DNA of 33,212 nucleotides from PVC group bacterium (GCA_003565035.1 PXDP01000189.1:1-33212), one strand, 5' to 3'; counted from the first letter of the stretch, positions 1-4,981 are shown. Numbers and translations: made by a program. The notes: a model not told the origin generated them from the letters alone.

Positions 1-165
1 CGTACGCTCTAGACTAGCTATACGCTGTCGCCATAACCGTACCTTGCGATAGTAATCAGGATGAGGCTGATTGAAAGTCTCTATCTTTCTTTCATAATCC
101 TCTACCTGTCTACATAATGCACGTAGTTGATCTTCAAGTTTTTCTATTTGATCATCAGTTAGCAT
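1..165 (-). CDS. Hypothetical coiled-coil protein, 3' end outside window
   Basis: Partial leftward gene, absent from the ORF track because its stop lies off the left edge. It starts at an ATG preceded by an AAAGGGGG ribosome binding site and begins MLTDDQIEKLEDQLRAL. The visible 55 residues are rich in Leu, Glu, Arg and Lys in a heptad-like pattern, which suggests a helical or coiled-coil segment. A more basic stretch (RKVRLWRQRI) follows. The start lies two bases after the stop of the preceding leftward gene, so the two are probably translationally coupled. I recognise no family and assign no function. Confidence 0.6.
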   Translation of the reverse strand, partial: MLTDDQIEKLEDQLRALCRQVEDYERKIETFNQPHPDYYRKVRLWRQRIASLERT

Positions 166-167
166 TA

Positions 168-431
168 TTACTTACCCCCTTTAATTAATGCCACAGTTGC
201 ATCATAACATTTTTCGCAACACATATCTTTATAGATAGCTAATGTTTTATTGTCCACAGAATTATCATGAACTTTAATAATAGCTTCTAAGATATCTGTT
301 ACAGCATCATACTTTTCTAAGACATCATTAAGGATGTCAAACGTTATGTCAACACAGATCTCTCTAGTTTTTGGATTCTCGATAGCTAATAAAGCTTCTT
401 TAAGTTCAGCTAGTTTTTTCTTATCTCTCAT
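168..431 (-). CDS. Hypothetical acidic protein, 87 aa, C-terminal Cys cluster
   Basis: The ORF track opens this frame at a GTG (443), but that codon touches the AGGAGG ribosome binding site (444-449). I prefer the ATG at 429-431 (MRDKKKLAELKEALL), which leaves a 12-base gap. The protein looks largely helical. Near the C-terminus it carries the cysteine cluster CCEKC, which could bind metal, but no partner ligands are visible. Its start overlaps the end of the 33-residue membrane gene upstream, so the two are likely co-translated. No family is recognised and the function is unknown. Confidence 0.65.
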   Translation of the reverse strand: MRDKKKLAELKEALLAIENPKTREICVDITFDILNDVLEKYDAVTDILEAIIKVHDNSVDNKTLAIYKDMCCEKCYDATVALIKGGK

Positions 432-522
432 TATACTCACCACCCTCCTTTATAAAACTATATAACTTGTACATATATACAAGCATCAAGAAACACAATG
501 TTGTCAAACCTAACTCGGCCAT
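421..522 (-). CDS. Small membrane protein, 33 aa
   Basis: Too short for the ORF track. It reads MAELGLTTLCFLMLVYMYKL and ends KEGGEYNER. A strong GGAGGAG site lies about nine bases before the ATG, and an extended -10 promoter lies just upstream of that. Residues 4-21 form one hydrophobic helix, so this is a single-span membrane micropeptide. Its 3' end contains the ribosome binding site and start of the next gene (168-431), an overlap that suggests coupling. It is the first gene after the promoter at 553. Tiny membrane proteins are common in phage early regions, but I cannot name a target. Confidence 0.6.
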   Translation of the reverse strand: MAELGLTTLCFLMLVYMYKLYSFIKEGGEYNER

Positions 523-632
523 TTGACTACTCCTCCTTTATGTTTTGATAATATTATACCACTTTTTAAGAGATTTTGCACCCTTAAATAGTGACACTCA
601 TCCCAAAATATCATGCCAATAGAGCATATCAT
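510..632 (-). CDS. Possible 40-aa ORF overlapping promoter region
   Basis: A frame starting MICSIGMIFWDECHYL has an AAAGGAG site about ten bases before its ATG and ends in TAG, overlapping the start of the 33-residue membrane gene. The extended -10 promoter at 553-561 lies inside it, and the composition (Cys, Trp, His) is not typical of neighbouring proteins. It may be a real coupled ORF or simply leader sequence that happens to be open. Confidence 0.22.
   Translation of the reverse strand: MICSIGMIFWDECHYLRVQNLLKSGIILSKHKGGVVKWPS
553..561 (-). promoter_or_regulatory. Extended -10 promoter, leftward
   Basis: On the minus strand this reads TGGTATAAT, a perfect extended -10 element (TGN plus TATAAT). 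It lies about 30 bases before the start of the 33-residue membrane gene and close to its ribosome binding site. The region 17 bases upstream has no good -35 hexamer, which is typical of extended -10 promoters. It should be read by host housekeeping RNA polymerase. Confidence 0.6.
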
Positions 633-650
633 TTAGCATCATCTCCTTTC

Positions 651-953
651 TTAAAAAACCATCTCATAATCTATATACCTTGCTAGAAACTGTGCTGGTG
701 TCAGGTGTTTACCATCTGCATAGTTAGCACAAACAGCCTGCGCCACCTGATCTTCTGTAATACTATCATCTTCTATTTCCATGTACACTTCCTTAATATA
801 ATTAGCAACTGTAACAATTTCAGAAGGGTTATACTCTCCTTTCGGAGCATAGTTATGTACAAGCTCAATATAATATATATCATGAGCGAAGATATGATGT
901 TTAGATAAAATATTAAAAAGCTCTAAATGTTTGTGTTCAATTTTAAAAGCCAT
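651..953 (-). CDS. Hypothetical protein, 100 aa
   Basis: The ATG is preceded by AAAGGAGGTGATAAGTA, a near-ideal ribosome binding site. The protein begins MAFKIEHKHLELFNILS. It is mixed helical, acidic in the middle, and has several aromatic residues towards the C-terminus (FLARYIDYEMVF). The stop of the upstream gene overlaps this start as TAATG, so the two are probably translationally coupled. The gene sits in the leftward arm downstream of a family of small paralogues but does not share their N- or C-terminal signatures. No family is recognised. The opposite-strand ORF 705-908 is a shadow of this gene. Confidence 0.7.
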   Translation of the reverse strand: MAFKIEHKHLELFNILSKHHIFAHDIYYIELVHNYAPKGEYNPSEIVTVANYIKEVYMEIEDDSITEDQVAQAVCANYADGKHLTPAQFLARYIDYEMVF

Positions 954-1237
954 TACTTATCACCTCCTTTCTTGGTTAAGTCTAGGATCTTAATACGCCC
1001 ACTATCAACAGCATCTTGAATAGATATAGGTGGATATGATAAGGTAAAACATTCATCCCAATAATAATGCTTAATGTCATACACTACAGCTCCTGGTGGA
1101 ATAACTTTATGCTCTTTACAACGCCTAATATAAACAACAGTACCAGCAGGAACATTTATATAATCTTCTTTGCTATTATACATAGTCAAATCCCTAAGAA
1201 GTTCTGCATGCTGAATAGCTCGTTTACTTGTCAGCAT
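953..1237 (-). CDS. Paralogue family member, 94 aa (divergent)
   Basis: Begins MLTSKRAIQHAELLRDL after an AGGAGG-type site and ends KILDLTKKGGDK. The last ten residues match the ends of the two neighbouring genes (1240-1509 and 1506-1781), whereas the N-terminus differs. The centre is beta-rich (GTVVYIRR, PPGAVVYDIKHYYW), like the middle of the paralogues, which favours a shared small beta fold with a replaced front end. The codons for DLTKKGG also contain the AAGAAAGGAGG ribosome binding site of the next gene, so the conserved tail may be kept for that signal. No function recognised. Confidence 0.7.
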   Translation of the reverse strand: MLTSKRAIQHAELLRDLTMYNSKEDYINVPAGTVVYIRRCKEHKVIPPGAVVYDIKHYYWDECFTLSYPPISIQDAVDSGRIKILDLTKKGGDK

Positions 1238-1239
1238 TC

Positions 1240-1509
1240 TTAATCTCCTCCCTTCTTAGTTAAGTCTAGGATCTCAAAAATCTTCGAGTAATCCTCATCA
1301 ATATCAACGATCGCATCATACTGACTATCTTCAACATATGCACGAAGACACCACAGATTCTCTATAAGAGGAGAAGTTACTAGAAGCAGCACATCTCCAT
1401 GATCAAAGAGCTCATAAGAAGCATCATTAACATCCTGATAATTCCACAACCTTACCGCAGCCAATAGTCTTACGACATAAATACCCTTATCTAACGAACT
1501 CACTTTCAT
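1240..1509 (-). CDS. Paralogue family member, 89 aa
   Basis: Starts MKVSSLDKGIYVVRLL and ends DYSKIFEILDLTKKGGD. It is a close paralogue of the next gene upstream (1506-1781) at both ends. The first 16 or so residues and the last 17 or so are nearly identical, while the middle 50 residues have diverged, keeping only a GDVLLL core. Its ATG overlaps the stop of the upstream copy (ATGA). The predicted fold is a small beta-rich domain, since Val, Leu and Tyr alternate throughout. Function unknown. The tandem arrangement and conserved ends point to duplication followed by central diversification or recombination. Confidence 0.75.
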   Translation of the reverse strand: MKVSSLDKGIYVVRLLAAVRLWNYQDVNDASYELFDHGDVLLLVTSPLIENLWCLRAYVEDSQYDAIVDIDEDYSKIFEILDLTKKGGD

Positions 1510-1781
1510 GATCTCTCTCCTTTCTTGGTTAAGTCTAGGATCTCAAAAATCTTCGAGTAATCGTCCTTACCTTCAAAAACCTCGCGATGCTCCACATCAT
1601 CAACATGTGCTGAAAGATAATAGACAACATCCATATAATAAGAAGACCGTATCAAAAGTAAGACATCTCCTGGTTTAAATAATTTATAAACAATAGGGGT
1701 TTTACCACTATGATTATGCAGAGTGCGGGACGATAATAGCCTTACGACATAAGTACCCTTATCTAACGAACTCACTTTCAT
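1506..1781 (-). CDS. Paralogue family member, 91 aa
   Basis: Starts MKVSSLDKGTYVVRLL and ends DYSKIFEILDLTKKGERS. It is the second copy of the paralogue pair, with a different centre (FKPGDVLLLIRSSYYMDVVYYL) but the same edges. Its first bases are shared in another frame with the last codons of the upstream gene 1759-2040 (HESEFVR), an overlap of 23 bases. The ribosome binding site GGAGAGAG lies inside that upstream gene. No domain is recognised. Small, duplicated, beta-rich leftward genes of this kind are often host-takeover or anti-defence factors, but nothing in the sequence proves that here. Confidence 0.75.
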   Translation of the reverse strand: MKVSSLDKGTYVVRLLSSRTLHNHSGKTPIVYKLFKPGDVLLLIRSSYYMDVVYYLSAHVDDVEHREVFEGKDDYSKIFEILDLTKKGERS

Positions 1782-2040
1782 GATCTCTCTCCTCTTCTTC
1801 GATGATGTCCTTTATGATATCATTCTCGGCAACAGGTGCTGAGGCGTCGTACTCTGCTCTTTTCTTTTGTGTCAACATACGCAGATGCTGCTGTACAATC
1901 CGCGCCATAAACAGATCATGCTGCCCTTTCTTCTTGAGATATTTGAGTGCCTTCTGCACCTCAGGGTCAGACTGAACGATCTTCTCTCGTTCCTCCATGC
2001 TAAACATGTAGATTACAGGGTTAACTCTAGCTTCTTCCAT
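1759..2040 (-). CDS. Hypothetical helical charged protein, 93 aa
   Basis: Begins MEEARVNPVIYMFSMEER behind an AAAGGATGTGAT site. It is highly charged and helical: a central basic part (KALKYLKKKGQHDLF, LTQKKRAEYD) is followed by an acidic C-terminal helix (DIIEEEERDHE). It overlaps the next leftward gene by 23 bases. A 358-base hairpin-rich region lies directly upstream and would form its 5' leader. The charge pattern would suit nucleic-acid or protein binding, but no family is recognised. Confidence 0.65.
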   Translation of the reverse strand: MEEARVNPVIYMFSMEEREKIVQSDPEVQKALKYLKKKGQHDLFMARIVQQHLRMLTQKKRAEYDASAPVAENDIIKDIIEEEERDHESEFVR

Positions 2041-2409
2041 ACAAAAATCACATCCTTTCTTATGTACGGATAGGGGAACGGCAATAGGCCTTGTTCCCCA
2101 AGCAAACTATGCTCGGTATAAAATAAGAGGCGTATATAATCGCCCCTCATCATGCTACTACATACGAGCATATGCCTGTAGTAACAACAGCTGACTAAAT
2201 CAGCCAATGAGACTAAACCTCAGTGACATTCGCATCACTCCTTTCTGCTACTATCGTAGCTATCACTGGATAGTCTCCTACCCGCCCCCTGATAGGCAGG
2301 ATACCCATGCGCCCCCTAGAACACGGGTACGTAGGTTAATACCTACTCTCTATCTACTACCACACTGCTAGAGTGTTGTAATAAACAGAGAGTAAGGATT
2401 ACTCCTTAC
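2041..2409. other. Gene-free region with a run of short perfect hairpins
   Basis: Between genes 2399-2605 and 1759-2040, several perfect inverted repeats occur in series. They are GGGGAAC 2073/GTTCCCC 2093; TACTAC 2156/GTAGTA 2178; GCTGA 2190/TCAGC 2200; GCTAC 2247/GTAGC 2256; CTATC 2260/GATAG 2269; GTAGGT 2331/ACCTAC 2341; TACTCTCT 2344/AGAGAGTA 2387; and GTAAGGA 2392/TCCTTAC 2403. The last three overlap, so they are mutually exclusive, as in attenuator-type RNA switches. AGGGGGCG also occurs twice on the minus strand (2283-2316). The ORF 2013-2207 runs through these hairpins with a poor start, and I do not call it. No tRNA is recognised. Confidence 0.5.
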
Positions 2410-2605
2410 CCTTCGCCAAATCTTTTGCTGTATTATAAATGTCACGAGCTCTTTGATCAAACTCCTCGTCAGTGAAGCCGAAAGACTTAAACACTTCACG
2501 AGCGTTAGCATGATCACTTGCTGTACCACAAAACATCTCGTCATAACAAGCCTCTAACTCATTAACAAAATATCTAGCTAACTGAGCTATTATATCATTA
2601 TCCAC
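2399..2605 (-). CDS. Hypothetical acidic protein, 68 aa
   Basis: Starts at a GTG seven bases after a strong GAAAGGAGG site and begins MDNDIIAQLARYFVNEL. It is an all-helical, acidic small protein ending AKDLAKGKE. The segment FGFTDEEFDQRARDIYN resembles the spacing of short helix-turn-helix-like bundles, but no known motif is matched. The stop codon sits inside a perfect hairpin (GTAAGGA/TCCTTAC). The ribosome binding site is part of a block (TTAACTAGAAAGGAG) repeated before the gene at 4273. Function unknown. Confidence 0.6.
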   Translation of the reverse strand: MDNDIIAQLARYFVNELEACYDEMFCGTASDHANAREVFKSFGFTDEEFDQRARDIYNTAKDLAKGKE

Positions 2606-2797
2606 AAGCGTACCTCCTTTCTAGTTAAAGTTTAAACCTTAACTGTATACACATGGACCTATATCAGCAGTTTTATGGCATGCTAAGGCCAAGCTTCTTA
2701 AGGTCGGAAGCTATCGCAAACCTTCCTCCCCAGCACAGACAAATTTTTTTCTCTGTACTACTATAAAGAAAAATTTTTCTTTACAGTTAATTACTCC
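2606..2797. other. Intergenic spacer with inverted repeats
   Basis: A 192-base spacer between leftward genes. It contains the 20-base perfect palindrome described separately and an AGCTTC/GAAGCT stem near 2694-2712. At its 2606 end it holds the leader block of the 2399-2605 gene. I see no ORF with a ribosome binding site and no tRNA. It may contain a terminator for the 40-residue membrane gene and a leader for the next gene. Confidence 0.4.
2764..2783. repeat. 20-base perfect palindrome
   Basis: TAAAGAAAAATTTTTCTTTA is its own reverse complement. It lies 15 bases beyond the stop of the 40-residue membrane gene (leftward sense). Without a G/C-rich core it is a weak terminator candidate, and a protein-binding operator is an alternative. 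Confidence 0.6.
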
Positions 2798-2920
2798 TTA
2801 CTTCTTCTTGCGAAAAAAGCATAAGACTGACATGACCATGTAGTAAACAACACTAATGGTTATAATGACAACTATGCTAACAACTATGAAGACTATTAAG
2901 GCTACAGGTAATGTAGGCAT
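2798..2920 (-). CDS. Small membrane protein, 40 aa
   Basis: Too short for the ORF track. It begins MPTLPVALIVFIVVSIVVII and ends CFFRKKK. A GAAAGGAGGAGAT site precedes the ATG. Residues 5-36 are almost wholly hydrophobic, giving one long transmembrane helix, followed by a basic tail that would stay in the cytoplasm by the positive-inside rule. It lies 37 bases downstream of the 204-residue anchored protein gene, so the two are probably co-transcribed and may act at the same membrane. A holin-like or superinfection-exclusion role is possible but unsupported. Confidence 0.65.
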   Translation of the reverse strand: MPTLPVALIVFIVVSIVVIITISVVYYMVMSVLCFFRKKK

Positions 2921-2957
2921 ATAACATCTCCTCCTTTCATATGTATATGTATATATG

Positions 2958-3572
2958 TTAGTCGTGTTTGTATATAGCTACGATGTTGCCACGAAACTGT
3001 GGTGAGTTGTTAAAGTTACCGTGATTAACATAACCATTTGCTTCTTTCGTAAATGCTTGGCTATCTATGACAAACTCAATGACACTAGTGTCCCATCGTT
3101 GCTCACAACCATTATTAGTATGTTTGTCTGCTTTCGCCTCTACTTTAACTACGTGCAGGACTATGCCTGTATCTAAATGAAAGCTATATTTGGAACCAAT
3201 AGGCCCGAAATACGAGCCTAAGGCAACTCCGATGAAGTCATCTTCCCATAGGAAGCCATCTTTAATAGTAATGTTTCCGCTTTCGTGTATATAACGCCAT
3301 TGTTTGCTGTTTCTAGCGGTAATCATTCGATAATCCATATATGTCTTTACATTTGATGAGTTGCAGACTGCTATTTCTTGCAACACTATTTCTTCTTCTA
3401 TCGGAAATTCCGTTACAAGTTCGTTGTTAGTATTAGTAGTGGTAGTGTACGTGATCACCTCCATCTCCATCTCTGATACCTGTACCATAAACCATATCAT
3501 AAAAGCTAACCATATAATGAATATAATAAATGTTAATAGAAATAAATTCTTACTACCTTTATATCTTTTCAT
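2958..3572 (-). CDS. Signal-anchored extracytoplasmic protein, 204 aa
   Basis: Starts MKRYKGSKNLFLLTFIIF behind a near-perfect AAAGGAGGTGATAAT site. The N-terminus is basic, residues 10-32 form a hydrophobic helix, and there is no lipobox. This predicts a signal anchor with the rest outside the membrane. The ectodomain starts with a Thr/Asn-rich linker (TYTTTTNTNNELV). It then has a beta-rich domain with Trp, Gly and Tyr, including VEAKADKHTNNGCEQRW and a C-terminal FRGNIVAIYKHD. The gene has its own extended -10 promoter and unusual tandem repeats upstream, which suggests separate control. It may be a surface-exclusion or accessory envelope protein, but no family is recognised. Confidence 0.7.
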   Translation of the reverse strand: MKRYKGSKNLFLLTFIIFIIWLAFMIWFMVQVSEMEMEVITYTTTTNTNNELVTEFPIEEEIVLQEIAVCNSSNVKTYMDYRMITARNSKQWRYIHESGNITIKDGFLWEDDFIGVALGSYFGPIGSKYSFHLDTGIVLHVVKVEAKADKHTNNGCEQRWDTSVIEFVIDSQAFTKEANGYVNHGNFNNSPQFRGNIVAIYKHD

Positions 3573-3594
3573 ATTATCACCTCCTTTCTTAATT

Positions 3595-3603
3595 ATTATA
3601 TCA
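3595..3603 (-). promoter_or_regulatory. Extended -10 promoter for the 204-aa gene
   Basis: The minus strand reads TGATATAAT, about 22 bases before the ATG of the signal-anchored protein gene. No consensus -35 is found at 17 bases. Instead, the position is filled by the AAATATATAGGT tandem repeats, which may bind an activator or repressor. Confidence 0.6.
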
Positions 3604-3605
3604 GT

Positions 3606-3643
3606 AAATATATAGGTAAATATATAGGTAAATATATATAGGT
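3606..3643. repeat. Tandem AAATATATAGGT repeats (3 copies)
   Basis: Two exact 12-base copies (3606-3617, 3618-3629) and a third with a two-base insertion (3630-3643) lie head to tail immediately upstream of the leftward -10 element. The near-helical period and promoter position suggest an operator or activator array. Confidence 0.7.
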
Positions 3644-3708
3644 AAACATGGTGTACAAATGGTTTACATGTTGAAGAGAGGGTTTACACTTTTAGACTGA
3701 CTTTTTTT

Positions 3709-3893
3709 GTGGTCAGTAGATTTGAGGGGTAGGTAAATTGGGGGTAAAAAAAGAGGCCTATGACCACAACTCTGTGGCCTAGTGCTTTTTGCCCTTTATT
3801 ATCATTGACTCCTTTTGTGGTCATTTAAAAAAAAGTTTTTCTATAATATACTTTCCTCCTAGAATAAAAAAGGTAATGACCAGGACACTGGTC
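3709..3893. repeat. GTGGTCA / TGACCAC box cluster
   Basis: GTGGTCA occurs at 3709-3715 and 3817-3823, both preceded by TGACT and a T-rich run. The inverse TGACCAC occurs at 3761-3767. A TGACCA...TGGTC inverted pair occurs at 3877-3893. The spacing and mixed orientation suit regulator or initiator binding sites. Confidence 0.5.
3745..3785 (-). terminator. Possible intrinsic terminator, leftward
   Basis: In the minus sense, GGCCACAGAGTTGTGGTC folds into a six-pair stem with one G-U pair. An outer AGGCC/GGCCT pairing and a run of seven T follow. It would end transcription from the 4025-4273 gene before the promoter of the 204-residue gene. The gap between stem and T-run weakens the call. Confidence 0.4.
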
Positions 3894-4024
3894 GAGTCAG
3901 AGAAACTTTACACTTCTCCATCCGTTAAAGTGGGGTGTGTTAGGGTAGATTAGATGTGAATTATAGGGGAGAGAACTAGAACTCTCACCAAGACATCTCA
4001 CTCACGCCACACTCACCCACTTGG

Positions 4025-4273
4025 TTATCGAGTTAGGAAGAGGGAGGGAGGGAAGGGAAGGGTGGATTGTGTTAGTTTCTGGAACGCAGTACTAGGTTCA
4101 GTGCCCGATACTTTTTCCACAAACAATAAACGAGGATGATCCCAATGTGAATCTCCTCTATGCTTCTCATCAATTATATTATTTAGTTCTTCACCATAAT
4201 CAATGAAAAGTTTTGATGTAGTGTAATACTCACCGTTAGTATAGTCAGTATACACTTCGTAAGATGTTTTCAT
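4025..4273 (-). CDS. Hypothetical protein, 82 aa
   Basis: The track starts this frame at 4282, but I choose the ATG at 4271-4273 (MKTSYEVYTDYTNGEYY). It lies eight bases after GAAAGGAG, whereas earlier starts are too close to that site. The N-terminal half is rich in Tyr, Thr and Asp with a beta-like pattern. The middle contains DEKHRGDSHWDHPRLLFVEKV. The last 15 residues (TLPFPPSLFLTR) are encoded by a C-rich tract whose complement is a G-quadruplex-type sequence, so the C-terminus may be imposed by the DNA. Small unknown phage protein. Confidence 0.5.
   Translation of the reverse strand: MKTSYEVYTDYTNGEYYTTSKLFIDYGEELNNIIDEKHRGDSHWDHPRLLFVEKVSGTEPSTAFQKLTQSTLPFPPSLFLTR
4042..4062 (+). other. 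G-quadruplex-type G-tract
   Basis: Five GGG runs separated by one or two A (GGGAGGGAGGGAAGGGAAGG...) lie on the plus strand. This satisfies the canonical G3+N1-7 pattern with a spare run. It stands out in an AT-rich genome and overlaps the 3' end of a leftward gene. Confidence 0.65.
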
Positions 4274-4572
4274 CTTCATCACTCCTTTCTAGTTAAGTTT
4301 AGAGACATTCTAGGTCTGTAAGATCACCAAGAGTAGGTAGATAGAGATAGATCACCAAGAGTAGGAAAGCGCTTTAAGTAAAGCACCGAGATTTTACACG
4401 GCTACTGTTCCGGCACACCCCTCTAGCAAAAAACCAGAGAGACTTCATCGGGTCTGTCCTGCGCATGCTGTCCTTTCTTCTAGTGTTCTACCGCGTCCAA
4501 TTCTACTGAGGGTCAACTAAGAGTGCGGGATTAGAGCTTTTTCAGGTGTCAGGATGAGGATAATAATGATTG
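4274..4572. other. Intergenic region, no confident gene
   Basis: Contains two 17-base direct repeats (described separately), the palindrome AAAGCGCTTT near 4367 and a GCTTT/AAAGC stem. In the leftward sense it carries a short frame with a weak site (MRRTDPMKSLWFF..., 30 residues) that I do not accept. The base composition is less AT-rich than the surroundings. It would form the leader of the 4025-4273 gene. Confidence 0.4.
4321..4365. repeat. Direct repeat AGATCACCAAGAGTAGG x2
   Basis: Exact 17-base copies at 4321-4337 and 4349-4365, start to start 28 bases. They lie about 50-90 bases upstream of the leftward 82-residue gene, so they could be operator sites in its leader or promoter. Confidence 0.7.
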
Positions 4573-4665
4573 TTAGGCTAAAGATGAGAATGCAATATAG
4601 GTATAAATAGCCATAACTAAGACAAAGAATAGATTGTCTTTGATAAATAGTATAAATTGTTTCAT
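4573..4665 (-). CDS. Small membrane protein, 30 aa
   Basis: The track shows a 109-residue frame, but its first 79 residues come from tandem repeats without a ribosome binding site. The real start is the ATG at 4663-4665, with AAAGGAG eight bases upstream, giving MKQFILFIKDNLFFVLVMAI and ending AFSSLA. A short basic N-terminus precedes a single hydrophobic helix (about residues 12-29). This is the first leftward gene after the divergent repeat region and is probably expressed early. Function unknown. Confidence 0.55.
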   Translation of the reverse strand: MKQFILFIKDNLFFVLVMAIYTYIAFSSLA

Positions 4666-4699
4666 AGTTAATTCTCCTTTCTTATGTATATAATATATA

Positions 4700-4741
4700 T
4701 AATGTAATGTAATGTAATGTAATAGATATGTAATAGATATG
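4700..4741. repeat. TAATG x4 and TAATAGATATG x2 tandem repeats
   Basis: Four head-to-tail TAATG units (from 4700) run into two 11-base units TAATAGATATG (4720-4730, 4731-4741). Simple AT-rich tandem repeats directly upstream of the leftward 30-residue gene. Confidence 0.7.
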
Positions 4742-4750
4742 TGATAAACA

Positions 4751-4786
4751 AGATGTGTGAGATGTGTGAGATGTGTGAGATGTGTG
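4751..4786. repeat. AGATGTGTG x4 tandem repeat
   Basis: Four exact nine-base copies, followed by a CACC-rich stretch. The nine-base period gives the repeated CEM (plus) and LTH (minus) peptides in the track ORFs, which I regard as artefacts. Candidate iteron or regulator sites. Confidence 0.8.
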
Positions 4787-4828
4787 AGCACCACCACACC
4801 ACCACAATAACCCCCAAACCCTATCATA

Positions 4829-4905
4829 ACAATATACATACATACCCTACATACAATATACATACATATATACCCTATTGGGTAATACATACATATATAC
4901 ATATT
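4829..4905. repeat. Imperfect ATACATACAT repeats
   Basis: Three related blocks (AATATACATACATACCCTA, AATATACATACATATATACC, TAATACATACATATATACAT) lie in tandem. They form the remaining part of the repeat-rich divergent region. Confidence 0.6.
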
Positions 4906-4953
4906 CAGTACACCCCTCTCGTAAATTTTTAAAAATATGAAAAGCGCCCCCCT

Positions 4954-4981
4954 TTCAAAAGTGCCATAAATTTGCTATACT
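4954..4981 (+). promoter_or_regulatory. Probable promoter of the giant gene
   Basis: TTCAAA (4954) and TATACT (4976), separated by 16 bases, give a fair sigma-A-type promoter 41 bases before the ATG. A small GGG/CCC hairpin (AGGGCAACCCCT) follows at about 4993-5004, before the AAGGAGGAG ribosome binding site. Confidence 0.5.

Larger units (their letters stand above)
3573..4024. other. 452-base regulatory intergenic region
   Basis: No gene with a ribosome binding site is seen here. The region holds the 3572 gene's -10 element, three AAATATATAGGT repeats, three GGTTTAC or GGTAAAC motifs, the GTGGTCA boxes and a minus-strand terminator candidate. Near 3842 (plus) and 3960 (minus) there are isolated TATAAT hexamers without clear -35 partners. 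A GAGAG/CTCTC hairpin lies around 3975-3995. Confidence 0.5.

Noticed and set aside
705-908. Plus-strand ORF of 67 aa
   Set aside because: Opposite-strand shadow of the 651-953 gene, with no ribosome binding site.
2013-2207. Minus-strand ORF of 64 aa starting MADLVSCCYYR
   Set aside because: TTG start with a poor site. It runs through consecutive hairpins, overlaps the start of 1759-2040, and its composition is unlike that of real neighbours.
2213-2245. Nine-codon leader-like frame MSLRFSLIG with an AGAAAGGAG site
   Set aside because: It could be a leader peptide, but its short length gives no way to distinguish it from chance.
3361-3615. Plus-strand ORF of 84 aa
   Set aside because: Shadow of the 204-residue leftward gene, with no ribosome binding site.
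4367-4420. Resemblance of GCACCGAG...CGG to tracrRNA-type hairpins
   Set aside because: Only a few bases match, and there is no CRISPR array or Cas gene nearby.
4374-4466. Minus-strand 30-aa frame MRRTDPMKSLWFF
   Set aside because: The ribosome binding site is weak and close, codon use is unlike that of neighbours, and no recognisable features are present.
4666-4902. N-terminal extension of the 109-aa minus ORF
   Set aside because: Repeat-derived sequence. The ribosome binding site supports the internal ATG at 4665 only.
4741-4932. Plus-strand ORF with CEMCEMCEMCEHHH, apparently metal-binding
   Set aside because: The peptide repeats simply translate the AGATGTGTG and CACC repeats, and there is no ribosome binding site.
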